From NCBI RefSeq assembly GCF_001592045.1, contig NZ_BCWB01000042.1:1-64000 (forward strand): a stretch of DNA of 64,000 nucleotides, written 5' to 3'. Source of the DNA: Thermobifida fusca NBRC 14071 = JCM 3263 (GTDB lineage Bacteria > Actinomycetota > Actinomycetes > Streptosporangiales > Streptosporangiaceae). Below the pieces are notes generated by a model. It worked only from the letters and a program-made list of their open reading frames with translations. It had not been told where the DNA came from and did no database searches. A program made the position numbers and the translations under genes. Positions 54,578 to 62,762 of this stretch are shown here, in pieces (within the stretch, counting starts at the first letter, position 1; each line of letters opens with the position of its first letter).

Positions 54578-54607
54578 GTGGGGCCCGGCGGTGCTGCCAG
54601 GCCCCAC
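54578..54607 (-). terminator. Hairpin after the DUF3027 gene
   Basis: A perfect 8-bp stem GTGGGGCC / GGCCCCAC with a 14-base loop abuts the DUF3027 stop on the minus strand. The remaining gap to the AIM24 start (54332-54577) shows no gene. Confidence 0.6.
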
Positions 54608-54608
54608 G

Positions 54609-55466
54609 TCACTGCCGGGCCTGCTTGTCAGAGGAGACCAGCTCCAGCTCGCTGGTGTCGTCGAACACGATGGTGTCGTAGCCCATCTCGTCAACCACCG
54701 GCGTGAGCCGTTCAGAGGTGCGCTCCGGCACCGCGGCCTCTGAATGCGCCCCGCAGCCGTGGTCCAGGGAGACCACCCGGCCATCGTCGGGCGCGTACTC
54801 GTTGGCGCACACCCCGAACATCTGCCGGAGCTTGCCCGCCAACGGGACAAGGAAACCGCAGGTAGCGCACTGGGCCGGGGCTGCAGTGGCGATCGGGCTC
54901 TTCGGACCGCCCGGGCCGGCGTACCAGCGTTTCGCCGCTGCCTGCCGTCCCACTTCGGAAAGCACGCGGGCCCGCCCCAGTCCCAGCTCCCACAGCATCT
55001 GCTGGTCTTCGCCGTCTGCGTCGGTCTCTTCGGTGGGGACTTGGGCGTAGCCCGGCATCAGCCGTTCGTCGTCTTCAGGGGTCGGCAGCAGGTCTCCCAC
55101 CCCGAGGTCGCCCGGGCGCAGGCGCTCCTTCCACGGCAGCCACTCGGGTGCGATGAGCGCATCCGGGCCGGGCAGCATCACCGACTCGTTGACGGTGACG
55201 TACTTGGCCCGGGCGGCACGCACCACCGTGACCGCGTAGTGCCACCCCGGGTAGGCGGGGTTCAGGCACTCGAAGAAGTGGGTGACCAGGCGGGTGTCCT
55301 CGACCTTGGTGCCGAGGTGTTCACCCACCCACTCCGGGCGCCCGATCTCCACGGCCGCTGCACGGGCGAGATCCTGCGCCTCAATGCACGCCTTGTCTGG
55401 TACGGGGGATCGACGGGTGCGTCTCACGTCTCCATTGTCACTGATGACCGCCACCGGCTTGACCAC
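54609..55466 (-). CDS. DUF3027 family protein
   Basis: The product is 285 residues from GTG 55466 (start uncertain). Features are EIGRPEWVGEHLGTKVED, THFFECLNPAYPGWHYAVTV and VNESVMLPGPDALIAPEWLPW. A zinc-ribbon-like set of cysteines sits in CATCGFLVP and later CANEYAPDDG, then DHGCGAHSE. This matches DUF3027, an actinobacterial family of unknown function, always near a cold-shock protein gene in the genomes I can recall. A nucleic-acid or ribosome role is plausible but not shown. Confidence 0.88.
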   Translation of the reverse strand: MVKPVAVISDNGDVRRTRRSPVPDKACIEAQDLARAAAVEIGRPEWVGEHLGTKVEDTRLVTHFFECLNPAYPGWHYAVTVVRAARAKYVTVNESVMLPGPDALIAPEWLPWKERLRPGDLGVGDLLPTPEDDERLMPGYAQVPTEETDADGEDQQMLWELGLGRARVLSEVGRQAAAKRWYAGPGGPKSPIATAAPAQCATCGFLVPLAGKLRQMFGVCANEYAPDDGRVVSLDHGCGAHSEAAVPERTSERLTPVVDEMGYDTIVFDDTSELELVSSDKQARQ

Positions 55467-55520
55467 GAAAGGGATCGATAACTGACCGTTACGCGCTTAT
55501 CGCGCCTGAGAAGTGTGGAC

Positions 55521-55548
55521 GCGCCCTGTGGCGTCCGCCACAGGGCGC
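55521..55548 (-). terminator. Terminator after the cold-shock gene
   Basis: Arms GCGCCCTGTGGCG / CGCCACAGGGCGC are perfectly complementary over 13 bases with only 2 bases between (so about 12 pairs and a 4-base loop). The hairpin is 16 bases beyond the stop of the cold-shock gene. Confidence 0.8.
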
Positions 55549-55563
55549 GTTGCGTGCGGGGTG

Positions 55564-55947
55564 TCAAAGTTCGATATCGTCGGCGAGTGCCCGAAGGACT
55601 TTGGCGATCTTGGTCGCTTCGCGACGGTCGGGATACTTGTTCCTGCGATAGGTGTTGGACACATTGTCAAGCAGCTTGATCAGGTCCTCGATGATGACCA
55701 CCATCTCGTCTGGCTTCTTGCGTAGCGCTTTGGCCACCGAGGGCGGCGTGTCGAGCAACCGGACCTGGAGCGCTTGAGTGCCCTTGCGCCCCTCCACAAT
55801 GCCGAACTCGACCCGTTGGCCGGGCCGTAGTGTGGTCGTGCCAGGCGGAAGCGCCGAGGCGTGCAGGAAGACCTCGCCGCCGTCATCTTTGGTGAGGAAG
55901 CCGAACCCCTTGCCCGCGTCGTACCACTTGACCTTGCCAGTGGGCAC
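55564..55947 (-). CDS. Cold-shock domain protein with C-terminal extension
   Basis: The product is 127 residues from GTG 55947 (AGAGGTC upstream). The cold-shock domain (1-65) has RNP1 GKGFGFLTKDDG and RNP2 EVFLHASAL. A C-terminal extension of about 60 helical, basic residues (VIIEDLIKLLDNVSNTYRRNKYPDRREATKIAK) follows, which is the 127-residue actinobacterial type rather than the 67-residue CspA type. It is an RNA chaperone. The extension is family-typical but has no assigned function. Confidence 0.92.
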   Translation of the reverse strand: MPTGKVKWYDAGKGFGFLTKDDGGEVFLHASALPPGTTTLRPGQRVEFGIVEGRKGTQALQVRLLDTPPSVAKALRKKPDEMVVIIEDLIKLLDNVSNTYRRNKYPDRREATKIAKVLRALADDIEL

Positions 55948-56191
55948 GTGTGACCTCTTCGCTTTCGCAGTCGAAACACCGGGACCCGTCACCCACTCCG
56001 GTCATACCGGATCAGTGGGGAACGGCCCCCGTCCTTCCAACAGTGGACGGGTCTTTCAGGCTAACCGCGGCTGTCCAGGACAGCCACTAGATAACTTCTT
56101 TAAAACGACCAAAAAGCAAGCTAATTCCCACTGTGGCCGGTCTGGGGCGAGTTTTCCACTCCTATCCGTAAGCTGCTAACGAAAACGGACG

Positions 56192-56225
56192 AGAGGCCCG
56201 GAAAAACTGTGTTCCGGGCCTCTCC
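56192..56225 (-). terminator. Strong hairpin inside the gene-free interval
   Basis: Arms GAGAGGCCCGGAA / TTCCGGGCCTCTC pair perfectly over 13 bases around an 8-base loop. On the minus strand the hairpin is followed by GTCCGTTTTCGTT, so it would end a transcript coming from the gene-free region. Confidence 0.65.
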
Positions 56226-56300
56226 GCTTGCGGCCGCCCGCGCGTACCACCGGTTGCGGAGTTGTGGGACGGGATCCGGCGATTCTCCGGGCTGCCGCCA

Positions 56301-56348
56301 CGGTTGCCGGCCGCTGCGGTGACGGGCTCCACCGGCGGCCGGCAACCG
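56301..56348. repeat. 14-bp inverted repeat hairpin with inner stem
   Basis: CGGTTGCCGGCCGC (56301-56314) pairs perfectly with GCGGCCGGCAACCG (56335-56348). Inside, CGGTG (56317-56321) pairs with CACCG (56330-56334), leaving a 2-base bulge and an 8-base loop. The structure is far stronger than most terminators in the window. Confidence 0.75.
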
Positions 56349-56898
56349 TCGTCCTCGGGCCTCGGCACTCGCAGGACAGACAGACCCACCGAGACAGCCA
56401 TGTTCTGGGCCGGGACGCAGGGCCATCGTCTCTCATCACTCCCGTAGCGCACGCCTGCCAACCGGGCATATGCGGTGATATTCCGGATCGTTTGCTTCTG
56501 GTTGATGCCGGACAGCCCGCTGCACGCCCGCGCCCTCGCACGCACCTCGCACACACCCCTGTGGCATTCCGCGACTCTGTCGTCACATGCCGCTACGCTA
56601 CCCGGTGACCGATCCGCAGCGGTCCCTGCAGCCCTTCCGAGCTGCCATGCCACTGCGGCCCGCACCCGCTCGCGGTGAACCGCTCCGGTCACCGGGGGAC
56701 AATCCCCATCGTGGTCATGACCGATCCCGCACGGTACTGCCGCGGGCAGGCGGGGCACGGCATCCCCCGGCCCCGTCGGCGGCGCGGGCCGCTCCCCGCA
56801 GCCCTCGGCAAGCCACGGGCTTGTTCGGCACTCCGCCGCAGATTCTGATGTGATGGGATCAACCCACTTCTGGTGTACGGAATCGAGGTTTCTCCCCC

Positions 56899-57306
56899 AT
56901 GAGCAACCCGCCGCTGCCCCCGGGAGCCGCCGACCCCCGCGACGAACCGTTGCCTCGGGCCCGCCGGACCGCAGGCACGCAGGACGGGGACCGCGCGGAG
57001 GGCGATGCGGCCTTCCGTCCCTCCGGTGCGAGCAGCTCCACGATGGCGCTCATCCTGCACGCACTCACCTTCCTGTGCTGCGGGAACTGGTTGTTCGGCA
57101 TCCTCGGCATCGTTTTCGCGGTGCGTGCCGCGCACAAGCGCGACCAAGGGCTCTACACTCAGGCCGAAACTCTGACCAGGTACTCCTGGTACTGCCTTGG
57201 AGCCGGCGCAGTGATGCTCCTGGTCATGCTCATCTCCTTCGGTGTTCTCCTCACCCAGGCAGGATCGTGGGTAGAGGAAGCAATCTCACCGGGGGTGAAC
57301 TACTGA
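56899..57306 (+). CDS. CD225/dispanin-like membrane protein
   Basis: This 135-residue protein has a disordered Pro/Arg-rich N-terminus (about 45 residues) followed by two membrane segments: LILHALTFLCCGNWLFGILGIVFAVRAAHK and WYCLGAGAVMLLVMLISFGVLL. The spacing, Cys pair and GLYTQAETLTR-like linker match the CD225/dispanin fold. Bacterial members have unknown roles in membrane organisation. It is followed by a second, related gene. Confidence 0.8.
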   Translation: MSNPPLPPGAADPRDEPLPRARRTAGTQDGDRAEGDAAFRPSGASSSTMALILHALTFLCCGNWLFGILGIVFAVRAAHKRDQGLYTQAETLTRYSWYCLGAGAVMLLVMLISFGVLLTQAGSWVEEAISPGVNY

Positions 57307-57367
57307 CCGCTATCGCAACCTGCGCTCCGCCATGTGGAGAACCTGGACTGAAGAGAGGGCGGAATCC

Positions 57368-57775
57368 ATGAACAGCCAGTGGCCCGGCCCGGGCAATCCC
57401 TGGGGCGACCGCACCGCCTCTCCTCCGCCGCACCACCCTGGAAGCGGCCCGCCCGGGGTTCCCGGCTTCTCCTGGCACGCTTCTCCCCCGCCCGGGTTTC
57501 CCCCGCCTCCCCCGGCGGGAGAGCCGTCGTTTCCCGGTCCCCCGCTGGCCAAAGGCAACGCGGTCCTCGCCCTGATCATCGCGATCATCCTCACGTTGAC
57601 CTGCGTAGGCATCACCGACGTGATCGGGATCGTGCTGGCCGCCGTCGCCCTCAGCAAGGACGAGGACCCGGAAGAGTTCGACCGCTACGTCCGCTGGGCA
57701 TGGTTGAGCAACTTCATCCACCTCGGCTTCCTCATCCTGCTGCTCGTGCTGTTCATCATGCTCAGCACGGTCTGA
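57368..57775 (+). CDS. Pro-rich two-span membrane protein, CD225-like
   Basis: The product is 135 residues from ATG 57368 with GGCGGA 5 bases upstream. The first 60 residues are extremely Pro/Gly-rich (PPPHHPGSGPPGVPG, PPPGFPPPPPAGEPS). Two spans follow (AVLALIIAIILTLTCVGITDVIGIVLAAVALSK and WLSNFIHLGFLILLLVLFIML) around DPEEFDRYVRWA. It has the same length and topology as the preceding gene and probably arose by duplication, but the sequences have diverged. Confidence 0.75.
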   Translation: MNSQWPGPGNPWGDRTASPPPHHPGSGPPGVPGFSWHASPPPGFPPPPPAGEPSFPGPPLAKGNAVLALIIAIILTLTCVGITDVIGIVLAAVALSKDEDPEEFDRYVRWAWLSNFIHLGFLILLLVLFIMLSTV

Positions 57776-57815
57776 GCCCGCCCCGCCGCGACGCGCAGGC
57801 CGGAGCAGCGCGTGC

Positions 57816-58127
57816 CTAGATCGCGGGCAGCCAGCCCATCAGCACGGTGCCTCCCGCGATCATCCAGGCCACCAGGGAGTAGCCGAGGGTCTGGGCGCGC
57901 AAGGCCGGCTTGGCCCGCAGGACCGGTGTAGTGAAGGCGGCCACCATGAGCGCCAAGGCGAGCACCGCGGGAATCAGTGAAGCCAAGGCGAACAGCTCCA
58001 TCTGGTCGACGCACTTCTGGTAGCCCTGCTCCAGCGGGTCACCGCAGAACACCTTGTCTCCTGAATCCGTGAAAGCCGACGCGGAGATACGGCCGCGGCC
58101 CACGTCCGCGGCCCATGCCGCCAGCAC
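57816..58127 (-). CDS. Small three-span membrane protein of unknown function
   Basis: The product is 103 residues from GTG 58127 with GGGAG 8 bases upstream on the minus strand. It begins MLAAWAADVGRGRIS, has two Cys in FCGDPLEQGYQKCVDQ (possible external disulfide), then hydrophobic segments (LFALASLIPAVLALALMVAAF, LGYSLVAWMIAGGTVLMGWL). It is convergent with the CD225-like pair and divergent from the Nudix gene. No family is recognised. Confidence 0.6.
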   Translation of the reverse strand: MLAAWAADVGRGRISASAFTDSGDKVFCGDPLEQGYQKCVDQMELFALASLIPAVLALALMVAAFTTPVLRAKPALRAQTLGYSLVAWMIAGGTVLMGWLPAI

Positions 58128-58259
58128 CGTGACGCTCCCAGACGCGGACGGTCCGAGTTGTCAAGGGCGACACACCTTGACGGTACCCCGGAAAGTCCGA
58201 CTCGTGCGCCCAGCTCCCAGCAAACCGGATGAACCGCCCCGGCGCTTAGGGTGGAGGCC

Positions 58260-58685
58260 ATGGGTGCTGTTGACTCCGCAACGCCTGCGGTCGTGGACGC
58301 GCTGGCCTGGGTGCACGTCCGCGACGGCCGGGTGCTCCAAGTACGTCCCAAGGGCAAGGACGTCTTCTACTTCCCGGGTGGGAAACGCGAACCGGGGGAA
58401 AACGACGCTGAAGCGCTGATCCGGGAAGTCGCCGAAGAGGTGTCCGTGCAACTGGACCCCGCCACGCTGCAACTGTTCACCGTGGTGGACGCGGCGGCGC
58501 ACGGCTATCCGGAAGGCACCCGGGTCCGGTTGACGTGCTATACCGCGGAGTGCACCGGGGATCTCGCCCCGCGTTCCGAGATCGCCGAGCTCGCCTGGTT
58601 CACTCAGGCGGACGCCGACCGGTGCGCCCCGGCCGGGGTGCGGGTCCTCGCCGAGCTTGCCCAGCGGGGCCTCGTCACCCGTTGA
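58260..58685 (+). CDS. Nudix hydrolase
   Basis: The product is 141 residues from ATG 58260 (GTG 58251 is in frame; a GGAGG sits just upstream). The Nudix box spans residues of FPGGKREPGENDAEALIRE followed by VAEEVSV, with all catalytic Glu and Arg present. The family hydrolyses nucleoside diphosphates linked to other groups (for example oxidised dNTPs or ADP-ribose). The exact substrate is unknown. Confidence 0.9.
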   Translation: MGAVDSATPAVVDALAWVHVRDGRVLQVRPKGKDVFYFPGGKREPGENDAEALIREVAEEVSVQLDPATLQLFTVVDAAAHGYPEGTRVRLTCYTAECTGDLAPRSEIAELAWFTQADADRCAPAGVRVLAELAQRGLVTR

Positions 58686-58721
58686 ACCGGCCCGCCCCGC
58701 GGCCGCCCACAGCACAAAAAA

Positions 58722-58748
58722 GGGGACGGTCCGGAAGGGACCGTCCCC
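58722..58748 (-). terminator. Rho-independent terminator of groEL
   Basis: A perfect 11-bp stem GGGGACGGTCC / GGACCGTCCCC with a 5-base loop is followed on the minus strand by a run of T (complement of AAAAAA at 58716-58721). It is the best classical terminator in the window. Confidence 0.9.
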
Positions 58749-58772
58749 AGTGGACGTGTAGTACCGGTCGGA

Positions 58773-60404
<1,632 letters not shown>

Positions 60405-60523
60405 CTAGTCCTCCCGAGACCGGGCTGATACGCGAGGGAACGAGCCGACGCCCGCGACGGATGGTCGCGCCGATCCGGCACCCGTCTGCCGGATGTCACG
60501 ACCTCATCGTCTCGATCCGCGAT

Positions 60524-60550
60524 TTAGCACTCGACTGCGGAGAGTGCTAA
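60524..60550. promoter_or_regulatory. CIRCE box 1 (HrcA operator) upstream of groEL
   Basis: TTAGCACTC-N9-GAGTGCTAA is a perfect match to the CIRCE consensus, 126 bases before the groEL start and just downstream of the predicted -10. Confidence 0.95.
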
Positions 60551-60557
60551 CGGTTAC

Positions 60558-60586
60558 TTTTTAGCACTCCCCTGGGGGGAGTGCAA
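60558..60586 (-). promoter_or_regulatory. Promoter of groEL with second CIRCE box
   Basis: On the minus strand, -35 TTGCAC (60586-60581) and -10 TAAAAA (60563-60558) are 17 bases apart. The spacer is filled by a second CIRCE, TTAGCACTC-N9-GAGTGCAAA at 60561-60587 (one mismatch in the second arm). HrcA bound here would block RNA polymerase directly, and at box 1 it would block the start of transcription. Confidence 0.8.
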
Positions 60587-60672
60587 ACGTCCGGAGCACC
60601 GCCGCCGCCCTCCCTACCCCCAGCTCAGAGCGGATTAACCACCCCTCAGGGACTTTTCCGCTCCCAGAAAAA

Positions 60673-60711
60673 CAGGTGTGGCCGGGGCGTGTCACACCCC
60701 GACCACACCTG
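60673..60711 (-). terminator. Terminator of the thrC-cysO operon
   Basis: CAGGTGTGG-C-CGGGG / CCCCG-A-CCACACCTG (14 pairs and one mismatch) with a 9-base loop is followed on the minus strand by TGTTTTTCTGG. Confidence 0.85.
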
Positions 60712-60728
60712 CACGACACGGGTCCCGG

Positions 60729-61007
60729 TCAGCAGCCTCCCGCCACCGCCGGGATAATCGACACTTGGACCCCGTCCGGGGTGGGCGTGTCCAGACCGCT
60801 GGCGAACCGGACGTCCTCGTCACCCACGTAGATGTTGACGAAACGGCGGATCGCGCCGTCGTCGCCGAGGATACGGGCCTGGATCCCCGAGTAGTTGGTC
60901 TCCAGGTCAGCCAGCACCTCCTTGAGGGTGGCCCCCTCGGCGGACACCTCGGCCTGCCCCTTGGTGTAGGTGCGCAGAATCGTCGGAATGCGGACGCTGA
61001 CACTCAT
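60729..61007 (-). CDS. CysO-like sulfur carrier protein (MoaD/ThiS family) with C-terminal Gly-Gly-Cys
   Basis: This 92-residue ubiquitin-fold protein begins MSVSVRIPTILRTYTKGQ. It is close to mycobacterial CysO through SGIQARILGDDGAIRRFVNIYVGDEDVRF and ends IIPAVAGGC. CysO ends in Gly-Gly, which is adenylated and thiocarboxylated to feed CysM cysteine synthesis. Here a Cys follows the Gly-Gly and would have to be removed, as Mec-type JAMM proteases do for related carriers (established for QbsE and CysO adducts). The gene follows thrC on the same strand after 69 bases. No mec or cysM gene is in the window. Confidence 0.88.
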   Translation of the reverse strand: MSVSVRIPTILRTYTKGQAEVSAEGATLKEVLADLETNYSGIQARILGDDGAIRRFVNIYVGDEDVRFASGLDTPTPDGVQVSIIPAVAGGC

Positions 61008-61076
61008 CGCTGTGGACTCCTTGATGGGTTCGGCTCTGCAAAGGGGGAAACAGACCAGCGAATAGACCAGCGGCGG

Positions 61077-62345
61077 TCAGAGCAGCCCGGCGTCTTTGAA
61101 CGCGCTCAGCGACGGCTTGATCGTCGCGGTGACACCGGTACCGGACACAGCGTTGAGCGTCTTCAAGCCGTCCCCGGTGTTGAGCACCACGGTCTCGGCC
61201 TCGGGGTCCAGCACTCCCTTGGCCAGCAGTTTGCGCAGCACACCAGTGGTGACCCCGCCCGCAGTCTCGGCGAAGATCCCCTCCGTGCGCGCCAGCAGGC
61301 GGATCGAATCCACGATCTCCTCGTCGCTGACGTGTTCGACCGCGCCTCCCGTGCGGCGGCAGACGTCGAGCACGTACGGGCCGTCCGCCGGGTTGCCGAT
61401 AGCCAGCGACTTAGCGATGGTGTCCGGCTTGACCGGCTGGACCACGGTGTAGCCCTTCTCCCAGGCACGGGCCACGGGCGCGCAGCCGGTCGCCTGCGCC
61501 CCGAAGATCCGGTACGGCTTGTCCTCGACCAGCCCCAGCGCGATCAACTCCTGGAATCCCTTGTCGATCTTGGTGAGTTGGGACCCGGAGGCAATGGGGA
61601 TCACGATCTGGTCGGGGACGCGCCACCCCAACTGCTCGGCGATCTCGTAGGCGAGCGTCTTCGACCCTTCGGCGTAGTAGGGGCGCAGGTTGACGTTGAC
61701 AAAACCCCAGTCCTCCCCCGCCGGGTCGCCGATCAGCTCGGAGCAGAACCGGTTGACGTCGTCATAGGTGCCCTCGATCGCCACAAGCTGGCCACCGTAG
61801 ACCGCGGCCATGACGACCTTGGCTTCCTCCAGCCCTGCCGGGATGAACACGCAGGAGCGGAACCCGGCGCGGGCCGCGGCAGCGCCCACCGCCCCGGCAA
61901 GGTTCCCTGTCGACGAGCAGGACAGGGTGGTGAAACCGAAGACCCGGGCAGCTTCCACTGCCATGGCCACGACCCGGTCCTTGAACGAATGCGTCGGGTT
62001 AGCGGAGTCGTCTTTGACGTACAGGGAGCGCAGCCCCAGTTCAGCGGCGAGCCGGTCGGCCTTGACCAGCGGGGTCAGGCCGGGGTTCATGTTCGGCAGC
62101 TTCTCGACGTCGACGGGAACCGGCAGCAGGGCCTTGTACCGCCAGATGTTCTTCGGCCCCTGCTCGATGGACTCACGGGTAACGGTTCCGAAGTCGTAGG
62201 CGACTTCCAGCGGGCCGAAACACTCGATGCAGGCGAAAATCGGACCGAGATCGTAGCGGGCGCCGCATTCGCGGCACGACAGTGCGGAAGCAGAACCGAA
62301 AGAGCCGGTGGCAGACGTGACTGATTCCGTGGCGGTCAGCGCCAT
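61077..62345 (-). CDS. thrC: Threonine synthase
   Basis: The product is 422 residues from ATG 62345 (GGGGAG 8 bases upstream); a longer frame would include the riboswitch. An N-terminal zinc-ribbon-like CxxC pair is at 24-27 (SCRECG) and 39-42 (CIEC). The fold-type II PLP core has Lys122 (NPTHSFKDR), the phosphate loop SSTGNLAGAVG and NTGDGLKTL. It converts O-phosphohomoserine to threonine. It is the first gene of an operon with the CysO-like gene and is controlled by a SAM-I riboswitch in its leader. A related role, such as use of the sulfur carrier, cannot be excluded. Confidence 0.93.
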   Translation of the reverse strand: MALTATESVTSATGSFGSASALSCRECGARYDLGPIFACIECFGPLEVAYDFGTVTRESIEQGPKNIWRYKALLPVPVDVEKLPNMNPGLTPLVKADRLAAELGLRSLYVKDDSANPTHSFKDRVVAMAVEAARVFGFTTLSCSSTGNLAGAVGAAAARAGFRSCVFIPAGLEEAKVVMAAVYGGQLVAIEGTYDDVNRFCSELIGDPAGEDWGFVNVNLRPYYAEGSKTLAYEIAEQLGWRVPDQIVIPIASGSQLTKIDKGFQELIALGLVEDKPYRIFGAQATGCAPVARAWEKGYTVVQPVKPDTIAKSLAIGNPADGPYVLDVCRRTGGAVEHVSDEEIVDSIRLLARTEGIFAETAGGVTTGVLRKLLAKGVLDPEAETVVLNTGDGLKTLNAVSGTGVTATIKPSLSAFKDAGLL

Positions 62346-62358
62346 GAGGCGTTCTCCC

Positions 62359-62495
62359 CTCATCTTCCCCACTGCCACCTTGACAGTGGGACGGAGTTGG
62401 CACCTGTCCCGGCCGCCTCGCACCTGACGAGCAACGTCCACCGGGATGGTTGCCGGGGCTTCACAGGGCCGTGTCCCTCCACCCCTCTGGATGAG
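62359..62495 (-). ncRNA. SAM-I (S-box) riboswitch in the thrC leader
   Basis: On the minus strand the leader has every conserved S-box block in order: P1 5' strand CTCATC (62495-62490), AGAGGGGTGGAGGGA, GGCCC, TGAAGCCCCGGCAACC, then GGTGCCAACTCC, a P4 hairpin CCCACTG/CAGTGGG, and P1 3' strand GATGAG (62364-62359). The P1 3' strand abuts the thrC ribosome binding site GGGGAG, and the ATG is 14 bases further on. There is no room for a terminator, so control must be translational. Bases ATGAGG (62363-62358) can alternatively pair with CCTCAT (62349-62344), which includes part of the start codon. A -10-like TAGAGT lies at 62546-62541. Confidence 0.93.
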
Positions 62496-62762
62496 CAATC
62501 TCAAGTTTTCCGCTCGGTTGTGTCCCGAGACCTGTCGGTCACTCTAACGGACCGCGTACCAGTTTTCCACGGGGGGCCATGTGCTCCCAGTTCTCCCCCT
62601 CCGTCCATGCTGTGACAGAGCTCTACCCGAAGGGCCGGTTTGCGTGGCAGCGCACCGGGCGAGACTAAACAGAACGCGAGACACGACCCGCCTCCCGTCG
62701 CCCCAAGGGCCATGTAGTCAAATGGGTCATCGGACTCCGACCGCTGAGAGGTGGACCAACAG

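Larger units (their letters stand above)
55993..56898. other. Gene-free interval of about 0.9 kb with strong hairpins
   Basis: No open frame here has a credible ribosome binding site and recognisable product. Two strong hairpins stand out (56192-56225 and 56301-56348, listed separately). The T-rich flank of the first on the minus strand suggests that it ends a minus-strand transcript. An untranslated RNA is possible. Nothing matching RNase P RNA, tmRNA or 6S RNA was recognised. Confidence 0.55.

Noticed and set aside
56162-56758. Minus-strand open frame of 198 codons in the gene-free interval
   Set aside because: There is no ribosome binding site or recognisable domain, the amino-acid composition (Arg/Cys/Ser-rich) is that of a random frame, and a strong hairpin sits inside its 3' end.
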